Positions 9,124 to 18,725 of a stretch of 20,734 bases of DNA are shown here, one piece after another; the stretch's first letter is position 1, and each line of letters opens with the position of its first letter. Where the stretch lies: positions 1 through 20,734 of the forward strand of contig NW_003125923.1 in the NCBI RefSeq assembly GCF_000003605.2, given 5' to 3'. The stretch comes from Saccoglossus kowalevskii. Taxonomy: Eukaryota > Hemichordata > Enteropneusta > Harrimaniidae. Under the pieces are notes generated by a model. That model had not been told where the DNA came from and did no database searches. It saw nothing but the letters and a program-made list of their open reading frames with translations. The translations under genes were made by a program, and so were the position numbers.

Positions 9124-9134
9124 TGCGCCCTCTA
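9124..9134. promoter_or_regulatory. CTCF-core-like motif GCGCCCTCTAG
   Basis: The core of the animal CTCF site is often GCGCCCTCTAG(T)G. Here GCGCCCTCTAG is present but is followed by TTAC, so the match is partial. It is in the intron that splits the CUB domain. Confidence 0.2.
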
Positions 9135-9324
9135 GTTACAAAGTGCTTCTATATATTGTAGCTGCAAGCAGTTATCAGGGTGTTTCTATCAGATATGGTA
9201 TAACAATTATAAATATATAAATGTATATGATGACTTGATTTTTCGATCCTATATCTTGTCTGACACCACAATTATAGTACTAGTTGCATGTCCCAATCTG
9301 CAACTATACTCAAGATATGAAAGT

Positions 9325-9500
9325 TATGCATATTATCAAAGTCATATTACCATCTATAGTCAAACAATGCATTAGTCATATCTCTCGACCAATGCCTTCG
9401 TTATAGCACTGGTCGCATGGCCTTATTTGCATCGGTGCTTAATACATTATAGTTATGCATATTAATTAGGTCACATAACAACACATGGTCATCTGATATA
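9325..9500 (+). repeat. Dispersed AT-rich repeat, two diverged copies left of the minisatellite
   Basis: Copy one (about 9325-9414) has ATGCATATTATCAAAGTCATATTAC, then TTAGTCATATCTCTC, then ATAGCACTGGT. Copy two (about 9447-9520) has ATGCATATTAATTAGGTCACATAAC, then ATATCTCTTATCAG. Both match about 10738-10830, right of the array. Confidence 0.6.
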
Positions 9501-9576
9501 TTTGATATATCTCTTATCAGATTCATTGACACAAGTCAAGCGCCCTAAAACACGTCCTGTTTCCGAATGACTGAAT

Positions 9577-10250
9577 GCGACTCCACTGTCTGCATAGACA
9601 GACACGGCGGCTATATGCGACTCCACTGTCTGCATAGACAGACAGGGCAGCTATATGGACTCCACTGTCTCCATAGACAGACACGGCAGCTATATGCGAC
9701 TCCACTGTCTCCATAGACAGACACGGCAGCTATATGCGACTCCACTGTCTGCATAGACAGACACGGCGGCTATATGCGACTCCACTGTCTGCATAGACAG
9801 ACAGGGCAGCTATATGGACTCCACTGTCTGCATAGACAGACACGGCAGCTATATGCGACTCCACTGTCTGCATAGACAGACACGGCGGCTATATGCGACT
9901 CCACTGTCTGCATAGACAGACAGGGCAGCTATATGGACTCCACTGTCTCCATAGACAGACACGGCAGCTATATGTACTCCACTGTCTGCATAGACAAACA
10001 CGGCAGCTATATGCGACTCCACTGTCTGCATGGACAGACACGGCAGCTATATGCGACTCCACTGTCTCCATAGACAGACACAGCAGTTATATGCGACTCC
10101 ACTGTCTGCATAGACAGACACGGCAGCTATATGCGACTCCACTGTCTGCATAGACAGACACGGCAGCTATATGCGACTCCACTGTCTCCATAGACAGACA
10201 CGGCAGCTATATGCGACTCCACTGTCTGCATAGACAGACACGGCAGCTAA
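9577..10250. repeat. Minisatellite: 17 units of 39/40 bp with an internal hairpin
   Basis: CTCCACTG, the landmark of each unit, starts at 9581, 9621, 9660, 9700, 9740, 9780, 9819, 9859, 9899, 9938, 9977, 10017, 10057, 10097, 10137, 10177 and 10217. Steps are 40 bp, or 39 bp where TATGCGACT is TATGGACT or TATGTACT. Units are nearly identical. Variable points are GCAT/CCAT, ACGGCGG/ACGGCAG/AGGGCAG and GCGA/GGA. Each unit contains CTGTCT-gCAT-AGACAG, a 6 bp stem with a 4-base loop. The array is in the 2.1 kb intron that splits the CUB domain. Open frames over it in several frames are artefacts of the repeat. Confidence 0.97.
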
Positions 10251-10737
10251 AGGTAAGAAACGCTGTGAATTGTGACCCAGTGCTATGCTAAAAGAAGAAG
10301 TCTGTGCTATGTTTATCCTGATGAAGTTTACAAGATTGCTTTGTGTCTTGTTGTTTTTTTCATCAAGTTGCAAAAAGTCATATCAAGGTAGAAGTCTACT
10401 CTGGATTTCAAATACCCACTTTTACTATAGGTTTCTATGGCTAATATGAGATAATATGTCATATCTTGAATTGTAGGCTGGTGACTTTAAAAAGTGACAA
10501 AATTTAATTTTTCTCTAACATTGTGCTCTATGGAATTGTTCTAAAAACAGCGATTTTTAAAAAATATCAACACAAGTTTTTCAAAACGTGTCACTGTAAC
10601 ACACACTAAACCAATGAACATTGACATGAGATTTAAGACCAACTTTCGCAAAAATTAGGAGTAGGATTCAACCCTAAAGAAAAAACGTTGTTGACCACAA
10701 TATAGCAATATAGATTGCAACAATAACTGAGATATTA

Positions 10738-10845
10738 CAGTCACGCATATTAATGAGGTCATGTAACTATATATGAACATGTGACAAATTAGTCATATCT
10801 CTTCTGTAATGTCTTAATCATAGCACTAGTTTCAATGAGGTCAAA
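10738..10845 (+). repeat. Dispersed AT-rich repeat copy right of the minisatellite
   Basis: It contains CGCATATTAATGAGGTCATGTAAC, TTAGTCATATCTCTTCTGTAATG and ATAGCACTAGT, matching 9325-9414 and 9447-9520 in the same orientation. The array thus lies between direct copies of an older repeat. Confidence 0.6.
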
Positions 10846-11060
10846 TTACCCCATTTGTACAAATCAAATTATTAATATATTAGATCCTATAAATTGTACA
10901 TTAGACCTCACCCTAGAACGGTTGTATACCAGTGTTCTTAGCAAAAATGATTTTATCGATTTGTACTTTGTATACAGGGCATGTGCCTTAAATAGGCCGA
11001 ATGGTACGTTATATCAGCCTTAGGGGATTATAATAGCTTTACTCAGCACTAATATATCAT
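10846..11060. other. Intron remainder, nothing seen
   Basis: AT-rich intron sequence between the dispersed repeat and the CUB exon at 11069. A 62-codon plus-strand frame (10835-11023) has no features of a real gene. Confidence 0.4.
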
Positions 11061-11068
11061 TGCCTCAC

Positions 11069-11242
11069 CTGGAAACACTTTTAAATTGACGTCATAGACG
11101 ATGACGTAGACACCTGTGAAACGTCCGGCACCCGGAGCGATAACGAGCCGACAAACTACGTCAGGTAGGTATAATTTACTCGGGTATCCCGGATGTGATA
11201 ATATGGCGCCACTGAGTGCCATTGCCATGGTGTCGTCGCATA
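11069..11242 (-). CDS. Exon encoding the first half of the membrane-proximal CUB domain
   Basis: The acceptor is textbook (TTTTCATCTTGTCTTACAG just above 11242) and the donor is CCAG/GTGAGG after 11069. The 174 bp exon is phase 1 at both ends. The protein begins at Cys1 (CDDTMAMALSGAILSHPGYP), containing the CUB signature S-G-x-I-L-S-x-P-G-Y-P, then PDVVCRLVIAPGAGRF with Cys2 in the C-x-[WL]-x-I-x-x-P setting, and ends in YDVNLKVFPG shortly before Cys3. It is the N-terminal half of a CUB whose C-terminal half is 2.1 kb away at 8996-8790. The preceding exon (ending at 14886) supplies the first base of the split Ile codon. CUB domains are extracellular beta-sandwiches of about 110 residues; the two halves here make about 127. 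Confidence 0.87.
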
Positions 11243-12867
11243 CTGTAAGACAAGATGAAAACACAAATAAATGTGTAATATTGGCCGTTATAATGTGACG
11301 ACGTTTTAGTAACGGGAATGCCGCGAGGAATATCAGTAACTGAATCAACATACGTGCAGGGTTCACGTTGCGACACAGTAGTTGTGATTGAATACAGCAT
11401 TTGATTAAAGAATTATGATAAATAAACGCTTCAAGTTAGATATTTTTCTCATAAATAAGCGATTTAAAAGTCTGTCTTATAAACAGATACTGTGATTTTA
11501 AACATTATCCATGTTATTATATTCTATACGTGTACATTATTGATGTTTACTTATATTGCATTAATGTATCCATAACCATTAGAAGCATATGTCCACACCT
11601 GCTGATTTAATTAGGTTATCAATTCAGGATACTAGTACTCCCTGGGTAAAAATGAATCGACCGCTTTGTGTGTAACGAAAACTATTATAGCTCACTGCCA
11701 GGACAATACTGTAATTGTAGTGCGCTATGTTTTATGAGAGACTCCGACAAGTGCTATTATAATATTGCATACTATTCAACATTCATATAATGACACATGT
11801 TGACGTGCGCGGAACATGTTTACTGGTAGTTACCGTACTTTTCCCGGCAATTAACGACCACTTTATGGGCAGAGGTCTGGTAACAGTGCGCGAAGGGATA
11901 CGATGACGAATGCCTTCTATAAAGAAGGATAATGAGGCAAAGACTTGGCCGAAAAGGTTGATCGACCAGGAGGAGAGGGGATGTTAAACAGAAGAGCTCA
12001 GTAAGTAGGATAAGCCGGCTATTGAGAGCCTTGGTCGACAGTTTATAAAAAATACATGCTACCGAGATGTAACGGTTAATTTGAAGAAGCAGCGCGGTTA
12101 TTGAAACTCAAATTTCAATCCCATTTTCGGCAAATTACTAAATTCAACTCATTAAGTGTTTCTCCCCTAAACGGATGCATGTCAATCTGAAATAAATATC
12201 GATAAATACGACAAATGTACGTCCGTTTGAAACGTAATCGTTTGGATATATACAGTAGGTCAATTTGAACTGTAAATGTATATGTATTTGAAATCAACTG
12301 CTTAGCCTATACAGGGTATTACCATGTATCCCACCATTTTTATCTGCAAAGCGAATCCAGTTCTTGTTGTTTGAACAAATATCTCATTCTTTATAAGTGA
12401 ACAGAAAAATGTTCTCTTCATTTGGATCGTGTCAAAACAACCTTGTTCTACAAAACAGTCCGTGTGTGTTTTCAGTAAACAAAAAACCGTTTTTAGTAAA
12501 GGAGTATTTTTGAAAACAAAGCAACTATTGAAAGCGAGATAGTTAAAAACGAGAAAGAGTAGTTTCCAAGTAAATGTGAATGCTTTTAGAAACTAGAAGG
12601 CACTCCGAGAGCGCAAACCTTCATTATAGATGTTAATTACATATCTTCACTAATACCTCTGCCCTATTGTATACGTTTATTATTCTTACATAAGCTTCTA
12701 ATTTCTAACGAAAGACCAAATTGAGTCATGAATAGGTTTGTTCACCCAAGGAGTCAACCATACTAGGCTATGGTTAAGAATCCATTAAACTCCAGATCCA
12801 GATCTCTCATAAAATCTAATCGTTTGGATTTTGATTGAAGAACAACATTTTTTGTTGTTTGGAAGTT

Positions 12868-12947
12868 GTTTCCGTGACAACCAGTTTATAATTGTTTGAG
12901 TTATTAATAAAAACAATTATTCCCAAAATCGCTGTTTCCATGGCAAC
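12868..12947. promoter_or_regulatory. Pair of RFX X-box-like sites
   Basis: GTTTCCGTGACAAC at 12868-12881 and GTTTCCATGGCAAC at 12934-12947 both fit the RFX X-box pattern (GTnnCC, short spacer, RGYAAC or close), 66 bp apart in the same orientation. RFX factors drive ciliary genes in animals. A weaker match, TTACCATAGCAAC, occurs at about 18826-18838. An intronic enhancer of the receptor gene is a possible reading. Confidence 0.4.
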
Positions 12948-13354
12948 TGGATCTACATCTCCACCAATATTTAAATGATTATTGCACCAATGGCAGTCCC
13001 TATATAAAATGCCATTAGAATCCATCCTTACGTTTTTGAATTACGAATAAAAAAACTCATTCCGAAATTGTTATCCAGAAATGTTGTGGTCTCGTGTTTT
13101 TATCAAGGACAACCCAAATAAATGTTATGATGAGAAACCATCTATAAGTTTTGTGATTATCTTCCTTACAGACAAACCAAACAATAAACCAACGTTTCTA
13201 AAAACACAACCTCCTTAGCGAAGTTAATAAAAAGTTATTAAGGTAAACAATGAGAATACAAAATGTTGAATCACAATTCTGTTATCAATTGATATGACGA
13301 GAACAGTGGTATGACTTTGATTAACATTCACTCTGCCGTCTGATTATTATATCA

Positions 13355-13412
13355 TTAATCGATCATTTCTTTACAATTACGTCGGTTATCGGCCACTTCT
13401 TTATAAATTATT
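13355..13412. repeat. Short imperfect duplication of about 29 bp
   Basis: ATCGATCATTTCTTTACAATTACGTCGG is followed directly by TTATCGGCCACTTCTTTATAAATTATTGG, sharing ATCG-CA-TTCTTTA-AAATTA. It is a local tandem duplication in the intron. Confidence 0.45.
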
Positions 13413-14249
13413 GGTTCCAGGCATTTGCAAACTTAATAAAGACATCTTTCAGCGTCCCTTAATGAACAAAGACTGTGTCTCAGATTTAACCGAGATACAC
13501 GGGAATCCACTCTGGGCCCAATTATTTCGAGTTAGTACCATAAAAATAGTATATCATTATTTGAGCTGTACAATCCTCTTACCTCTAAAGAATAGCGTCT
13601 GGCATAATTTTGATAAATCAATTTAATAATCAACTAACATTGGCTCTTCTGTTGTTTTACACTTAATAGTTGTTTGCATTTAATAATCATTTTGTTATGC
13701 GGGTGTTTAAGCAGTTCAATATCCGGACTCGAAAAGTGAAAATTACTTGAATAATTGTACACAAATATGAGCTAATATACATAATTAACAGCTATGCATC
13801 AGAATTGGCATATACCATTGGTAAAATGAATATACAAGCTAAAAAGTCAGTGATACATTGTCTAGAATATGGCAACTTTCAAAATCTGATTATTTCCCTA
13901 CATACTATTTAATTACTGTTTAACTGTTTTTAAAACAACCATTATAACGTTGAAAACAAAGGTTAAATTTTGATGCAAATAAAGCAAATCATATCATATA
14001 ACCAGATAAAAACAAATCATACCAAAGGCACAAAACTCATAAAATTCGAAATAAACTTGAAAATAAATAATGATAATAAAACCATCTGAATTCAAAATTG
14101 TAACGAAATGAATTATGCTAGCAATGTTTACGTTCAGTGTGCAACGGGAGGATGAACGCCAATAATTAGAAAGTTGGTAATTTGAAGACCAAAATTACGA
14201 CAATGGAGAAATTATTAAATTAAGTCGTGAGACAACACTCCTGGACAAG

Positions 14250-14316
14250 ATGGCGTCGCCGTTGAGTGTTTTATTGATATGGATGACATTATTCATGCAA
14301 GGAACCGTTAAATCGA
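14250..14316 (+). CDS. Candidate first coding exon with signal peptide, antisense in the receptor intron
   Basis: ATG at 14250 sits in a strong start context (GACAAGATGGCG: A at -3, G at +4). It opens MASPLSVLLIWMTLFMQGTV, a good signal-peptide pattern with a small n-region and a hydrophobic core; cleavage is possible after the GTV or KS that follows. A fair donor (TCGA/GTAATA) at 14316/14317 would end the exon in phase 1, as usual for signal-peptide exons before extracellular modules. Read through, the frame stops at 14345. It lies inside the 3.6 kb intron of the minus-strand gene, so any transcript would be antisense and nested. No matching downstream exon was found on the plus strand. A 22-residue hydrophobic frame can arise by chance, so confidence is low. 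Confidence 0.3.
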
Positions 14317-14885
14317 GTAATAAAGTTGATAGCCCAAATTTCTGAAAATAAATAAGTAATATTAGAGCAAGACATGGAAGTGTTATGTAGCCATGTCCCT
14401 TTGACATGAATTATTGAATAGTCTAATACGAAGATTATAAGCAGAGGTTTCGAGGAAGCGATCGTTGATATTATATATATATTGGATGGATCATCTTAAC
14501 GGTGTGGTTTGTGGGCACGTAAGGAAGATCAGATTAAACCGTATAATACCCCGGATGTCCCTATTCAACAGCACGTATCTCGGGGGAGGGATATTTGTTT
14601 AAGTAACTATTATTTAATAATCAGTATACTAGCTATGGATTATTAAATATGCACTACATGTGCGCACGCTTTAGCTATATACCTCACGGTTGATGATTAG
14701 TATGCGTAGATGATGACGGCGAATCTAAAATAATTGAATGACCATATATGAACAGGATATTACGTATGTGTTTGTCCAGAATTTTAATGAGTATTTGTGA
14801 TGAATTGGTCATCGTTGAATCATTCTATTCAGCAGCGTGACGAATATATAGTTTATCAAGTTAAAAGTGGCCTCGTGATACTCAC

Positions 14886-15162
14886 TTGAATAAGTCTTTC
14901 TTTGTTTGTTCTCTAATTCCACGGCATTAAATATATTATACATTGCATGGAATCCATTAGCGCTTCCTATTGCGTCAGAATTGAAGCGTATGAACACATC
15001 TGAACCGTTGAGAGTTATTGACGGTACTGACGAATCGTAGAAACCGCATAGCGTGGACACCAGCGTATCACCTGCTTCGCCAAATGAATCGCGTGTGTAG
15101 ACTTGTATACTGTCTGCCTGGCAGTCGTATGAGTCTTCTAACTTCACGGTGGTGAACTGCAA
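14886..15162 (-). CDS. Exon encoding the second half of an upstream CUB domain plus linker
   Basis: The 277 bp exon begins in phase 0 after ...CCCAAATAG (an alternative acceptor CAG lies 6 bp further in, same phase) and ends at TTCAA/GTGAGT in phase 1. The protein reads LQFTTVKLEDSYDC (Cys3), QADSIQVYTRD, LVSTLCGFYDSS (Cys4), then DVFIRFNSDAIGSANGF and HAMYNIF, which is the classic second half of a CUB. Unlike the next CUB it keeps the acidic residues typical of calcium-binding CUBs (Glu in KLE, Asp in ADSI, Asp in NSD). A linker (about NAVELENKQRKTYS) leads to Cys1 of the next CUB. The first half of this domain (Cys1, S-P-x-Y-P, Cys2) should lie upstream and end in phase 0; I did not find a convincing exon for it in the window. 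Confidence 0.88.
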
Positions 15163-18100
15163 CTATTTGGGAGTAAATCAAATAATAACAAGATATAAAG
15201 TGAAAACTGAACACTAAATAGACTACAAAAGTCGGTTCTTTCACAGAAATGTTCGAACAGCAAAATGATTGAAAAGGTTACTGAGGTGTATTTGTATACG
15301 GGTTTGTTTGGGACAGGTGTTTCGGTTTACACTAGATTAGGTTGTATATATCCCCGGGAAGGGCATTAGAATAAAAGTTGGTACCCAACCTTGGGGTTCG
15401 AATTTTACGTTCTGTAGAAGGAAATGTATTATGCCTTGAGTACATTGAGTACTTGTATTAACATCCTAAACATGTTGTTTTGGGTGCCGTTAATAGAAAA
15501 TACCAATGGGAACGACCATTGCAGGGAAAAACTGATAATACTCCATCTAGTTAATTTACACAAGCTAGAAAAAAATATTTACCCCTAATTACGTGTTTTT
15601 TTTTGTTTTTGTTTTTTTATTTCAAGGTTGCTTACCTGATTTTTTGAACAGTTTAGAGGGTGTATAAACATGAGAGAAACAAAATGCATACCACTCAATG
15701 CATTTATATTATGTATAATTTGTGACTGATATCACTATGTATATATACACTGTAAAACATTCTGTAGTCAAAGTCTACTAATATTTCACATTATATGTTT
15801 AAATACTTTATATTTTACATGCTCGACCTGTGCAGTTCTAATTCGCAAATATTTTATGCTTATTAATAATCTATATAAATATTTATATATTCGAAATACA
15901 TGTTATGTATACTGACAAGTTATACAACAAACCTTCTATACTTCCCTTATATTTCGTTAGGTAATGTTTATTGTGTTGCATATATTATCACAGTAAAATA
16001 ACGCGAATACAAGTATATCAATTGGGCATAGTTCACTTCACTGCAAATGTCAAGTAACGTCTAAGTTACATTCAGTGACAATTATTACAGCTACATTTTC
16101 AAAAAAATATAATTCTCATGCGTGGTACGCGGTCGAAATTTATGGTTATGCCTAGTGTATGTAAAGTATAGATGCAGATGCATGGACACTCGCAGTCCTA
16201 AAATATGATGTTTTTGCTCTTTGTTTTTTATATGTAAATAGTCTCGGCTTCATGCTGTTAGAATTTCAGAGCTTTACTACAAGTAAACCAAATATTATTT
16301 ATATATACTATTAAATTATTTTTTTGAATGCGCTGCATAATTTGCAAGGCTTTACATAAATAAATAATGAAAAGTATCATTTCGCTGCGAGATGTGATCT
16401 CAGAATTTCTATTGAATTTACTATTAATGATTTTTTACCATACAGCATTTGGTTTGTGTATGAGGGAGTGGTGAACGCTTTATTATTGAATGTCTGTAAA
16501 ATGTGTAAAACATGCACTGGGTGTATGATTATGTACATTAGCCATTCTCCCAACTCGTGTTTAGTAGTTGGTGAGAAAAGCTCAAAGTTAAATAACACTT
16601 AAGATTTTGCTTGGTTTATCTACAAAGGGACGTCAGGAATTGTTGATAGCGTGTTTTGTTCAGTTATAGTATCGTGCAAATAAAGTAATAACCTCGTAAT
16701 TAAGACTACTCATTGACAAGTATTTAACGTTTCTGGCATCATTGTTGAAAACAAAACATTTTCATTAGAAAACACTTACATAGTGTGAAAATTTCAAATT
16801 CAGTGAACACAATTCTTGTAGTTATTTTGGTCGCGCAGTGTCGTGTTTTATATGGAACCCATGCGAATAATAAAACGCGGGTTGCATGGCGACTGGGGCG
16901 CTAAATATAAGGTGTCGTCAACGACAACGATGATGACGAGGGCGACGATAAACATCTATCCCTCGAAACTCTACCATGCATTTTAAAGCGAATAATGTAC
17001 ATACATTGAGATTGGATGGCTGCAATAGTAGATACCATCATCGAAAGCTTTTCACTCTCACGTGGATTTTTAGGCGTTATCTATCGTCCCACTGACAATG
17101 CTTTTAATTATTAACCAAAATGATGGATAGGTGTTATAATCCGTATAAAATAGCACGCTTGGATCGCATTACCTTAAGTGAGTATGACTGTCTTGGGATA
17201 TATTTGTAAAATTATTATAGATGAACAGAATAGCGGTTGTCGTCTCCACCGCCTGCGTTCTATCTGAGTTCCATGGTACGCATAACAACGTAAGCAAACG
17301 CACTGCCATTTTTACATAACATCTGAAACGTACGCACCGCCGGTCGTTGTCAGCGTGATGTTTTTTTGTTTTAAACAAATGTGCCACGTCAAACAAATGT
17401 TCTTTCTTATGTGACATGCATGGTCACACACATGTACTAGTAATAAACTCGGTTATTAAACATCTTTTGGGGGTTGGGGTGTTGGGGTGCCCCTTGGTCG
17501 AGGAGAAGCCGTGCTGTGATCCAAAGCTAGGGCGATATGTGCCCTACGCCGGCGAGCGTCGGTTCTTGAGTTGACATTGTATTTACCCGGTCGTTTATTC
17601 GGTGTTCGCTTTCCTAATAAGTGTGTTGTCTCAATACACATGCTGCACTGCACTGCGCAGTATAGTAATGGTAGTTACTTTCTCAGCAATGCGCGCCTCG
17701 TCTCCAACTTGGCACGTGACAGCAAGTAACGTAATTACTACAATATTTACACTCCTTATTTAGATCACATTACACATTTTTCGTGTCATTATTTGACTTA
17801 CCTTAAAACTAATCAATTTCATTGTTTTCTGGTGTAATCAAGTTTAAATTTGCATATAAAGAGCGTAATAGCACTTCTCAACTTACATTTCCCAAAGTTC
17901 CTAACTCCGTTTGACTAAGGCGTTTTGACATTTTAAAATATATGTTTAAAATAGCAGCGGATTATGAATGCCCGTTTCTTTGTCATATATAAACATGTTT
18001 TCCAGTAGACGTCATCGATTATGAATGACGTCATCGATTATGAATGAAGTTTGTACAAGAAACAAACACGTACTAGTTGTGATACATTGCAAGCAACTTC

Positions 18101-18530
18101 TAGGTCATAACATTCATTCATCAGTGTGAGATTAGGGAAATAGCGTTTTGTGGAAAACACTCGTCTTGTTCATACAATACATTCAGTATTATATTGTCAT
18201 TTAAATAGGATATCATAATGGAGCTAATATCGCGGACCACTGAAAGAAGTTCGATAGCTGGTATTGAATGTACAACATGTGGAAACTAATAAAATTCATT
18301 TGATATTCATACCTTAAAAAATGTTTAAAAACATTTTAGTTCAATATTACATATAGATTTATTGTAAATTTAAAACGTAACTATTTCAGCAGAGTAACGT
18401 GAAATGTTATGTATCCAGTTAAATATAGAACTACTGAGAATACATACAATTGAATAAGAAGTGCGTACAAGTAATCACATAGCAATACACATTGTCTCAT
18501 TGAACACTATTTTGTTTTCTAAGTTTATAC
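15163..18530 (-). other. Probable intron(s); missing first half of the upstream CUB not found
   Basis: If 18531-18725 is an exon, this is intronic and should also hold an exon encoding Cys1 and Cys2 of the CUB that ends at 14886, in a phase-0 donor. I found only weak candidates. A G-rich run (TGGGGGTTGGGGTGTTGGGG at 17467-17487) and a GC-richer patch to about 17720 stand out from the AT-rich background; I recognise no RNA gene there. Several poly-T runs occur near 15595-15618. Confidence 0.4.
18008..18045. repeat. Perfect 19-bp tandem duplication creating a CRE-like palindrome
   Basis: GACGTCATCGATTATGAAT occurs twice back to back (18008-18026, 18027-18045). The junction makes TGACGTCA (18026-18033), the full cAMP-response element, and each unit also contains ATCGAT. 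Perfect identity suggests a recent duplication. Confidence 0.85.
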
Positions 18531-18725
18531 ATAGTGATCCAAAACACATATACTTCATTTGTTTTGACACGAATAAATATCGCGTTCGATTGTCGATGTA
18601 TGTGGCATAAGTTAAGGTGATTCGCTCCGAATTAAAATTCCCACTACCGAGCATATCACTGCACACACTTGCAATGCATTGTGGGGGAGAACTTAGTGTT
18701 GCATATAATGTACTCACACTGGAAA
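18531..18725 (-). CDS. Candidate exon: divergent second half of a further upstream CUB
   Basis: A good acceptor (TTTAATTTATTCAG) precedes 18725 and opens a phase-1 frame that stays open for 83 codons. The stretch VCSDMLGSGNFNSERITL followed by TYATYIDNRTRYLFVSKQ aligns by eye with the end of the membrane-proximal CUB (VICQNEDP...SSISLTFHTTS...YRGFKIIFTQ): a cysteine at the Cys4 place, then the two closing strands. No Cys3 is at the expected place; a cysteine occurs 5 residues before the Cys4 candidate instead. The donor chosen (CACTAT/GTATAA) is only fair, but it gives 195 bp in phase 1-1, as in the other exons. It could be a real N-terminal CUB exon, a decayed exon or chance. Confidence 0.38.

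Larger units (their letters stand above)
11243..14885 (-). other. 3.6 kb intron of the receptor gene
   Basis: Runs from the donor at 14885 to the acceptor at 11243 (minus strand). It holds two X-box-like sites, a short duplicated motif at about 13355-13412, small hairpins (CCTTCT-ATAA-AGAAGG near 11911-11926; AACAACA-TTTTT-TGTTGTT at 12841-12859) and the candidate antisense signal-peptide exon at 14250. Otherwise it is AT-rich with no supported coding exon on either strand. Confidence 0.7.
7110..15162 (-). other. Partial gene model: CUB-CUB-LDLa-LDLa-TM type I membrane protein (3' end)
   Basis: Exons, in transcript order: 15162-14886, 11242-11069, 8996-8790, 8466-8329, 7927-7760, 7449-7277. 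All internal junctions are phase 1: every exon from 11242 to 7760 has a length divisible by three (174, 207, 138, 168) and each junction restores an open codon. This agreement, plus domain continuity, is the main support for the model. Expected introns are 3643, 2072, 323, 401 and 310 bp. From family knowledge, CUB and LDLa modules lie outside the cell and bind ligands or partner receptors; here they sit before one membrane helix and a tail of about 30 residues. Neto and LRP3/10/12 are the closest architectures I know, but module order and number differ. The 5' part (signal peptide and first half of the upstream CUB) is missing or unrecognised. No ligand can be inferred. Confidence 0.8.

Noticed and set aside
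9577-10250. CRISPR-like look of regularly spaced near-identical units
   Set aside because: Units abut without unique spacers, the context is an animal intron, and the hairpin is inside each unit. It is a minisatellite.
9523-10373. Several open frames over the minisatellite with repeats such as VSVYADSGVAYS
   Set aside because: They come from translating the 39/40-bp repeat; the one-base differences between units shift frames, and no start, splice or composition evidence supports coding.
15472-15546. Minus-strand stretch reading GVLSVFPCNGRSHWYFLLTAP, as first half of the upstream CUB
   Set aside because: HWYFLLTAP looks CUB-like, but the stretch is too short, lacks S-P-x-Y-P, and its only exit site is a poor donor in the wrong phase.
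16377-16598. Minus-strand frame with NNKAFTTPSYTNQ after a good acceptor, as first half of the upstream CUB
   Set aside because: FTTPSY recalls the CUB S-P-x-Y-P motif, but there are no cysteines and no good phase-0 donor after the expected Cys2 region. Not enough to call.
16786-16905. Minus-strand stretch ending CATKITTRIVFTEFEIFTL before a good donor (CTAT/GTAAGT)
   Set aside because: It resembles the middle of a CUB, but Cys1 and the S-P-x-Y-P motif are absent, spacing is short, and the phase does not fit the exon at 15162.
17169-17417. Minus-strand frame with MAVRLLTLLCVPWNS as a signal-peptide exon of the receptor
   Set aside because: The hydrophobic run is short, the phase-2 exit does not fit any known exon start, and it would lie downstream of the 18.7 kb CUB candidate.
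17456-17653. GC-richer patch considered as tRNA, snRNA or SINE
   Set aside because: I could not fold a tRNA cloverleaf or match box A/B or known snRNA motifs by eye; the G-rich run alone does not define an RNA gene.
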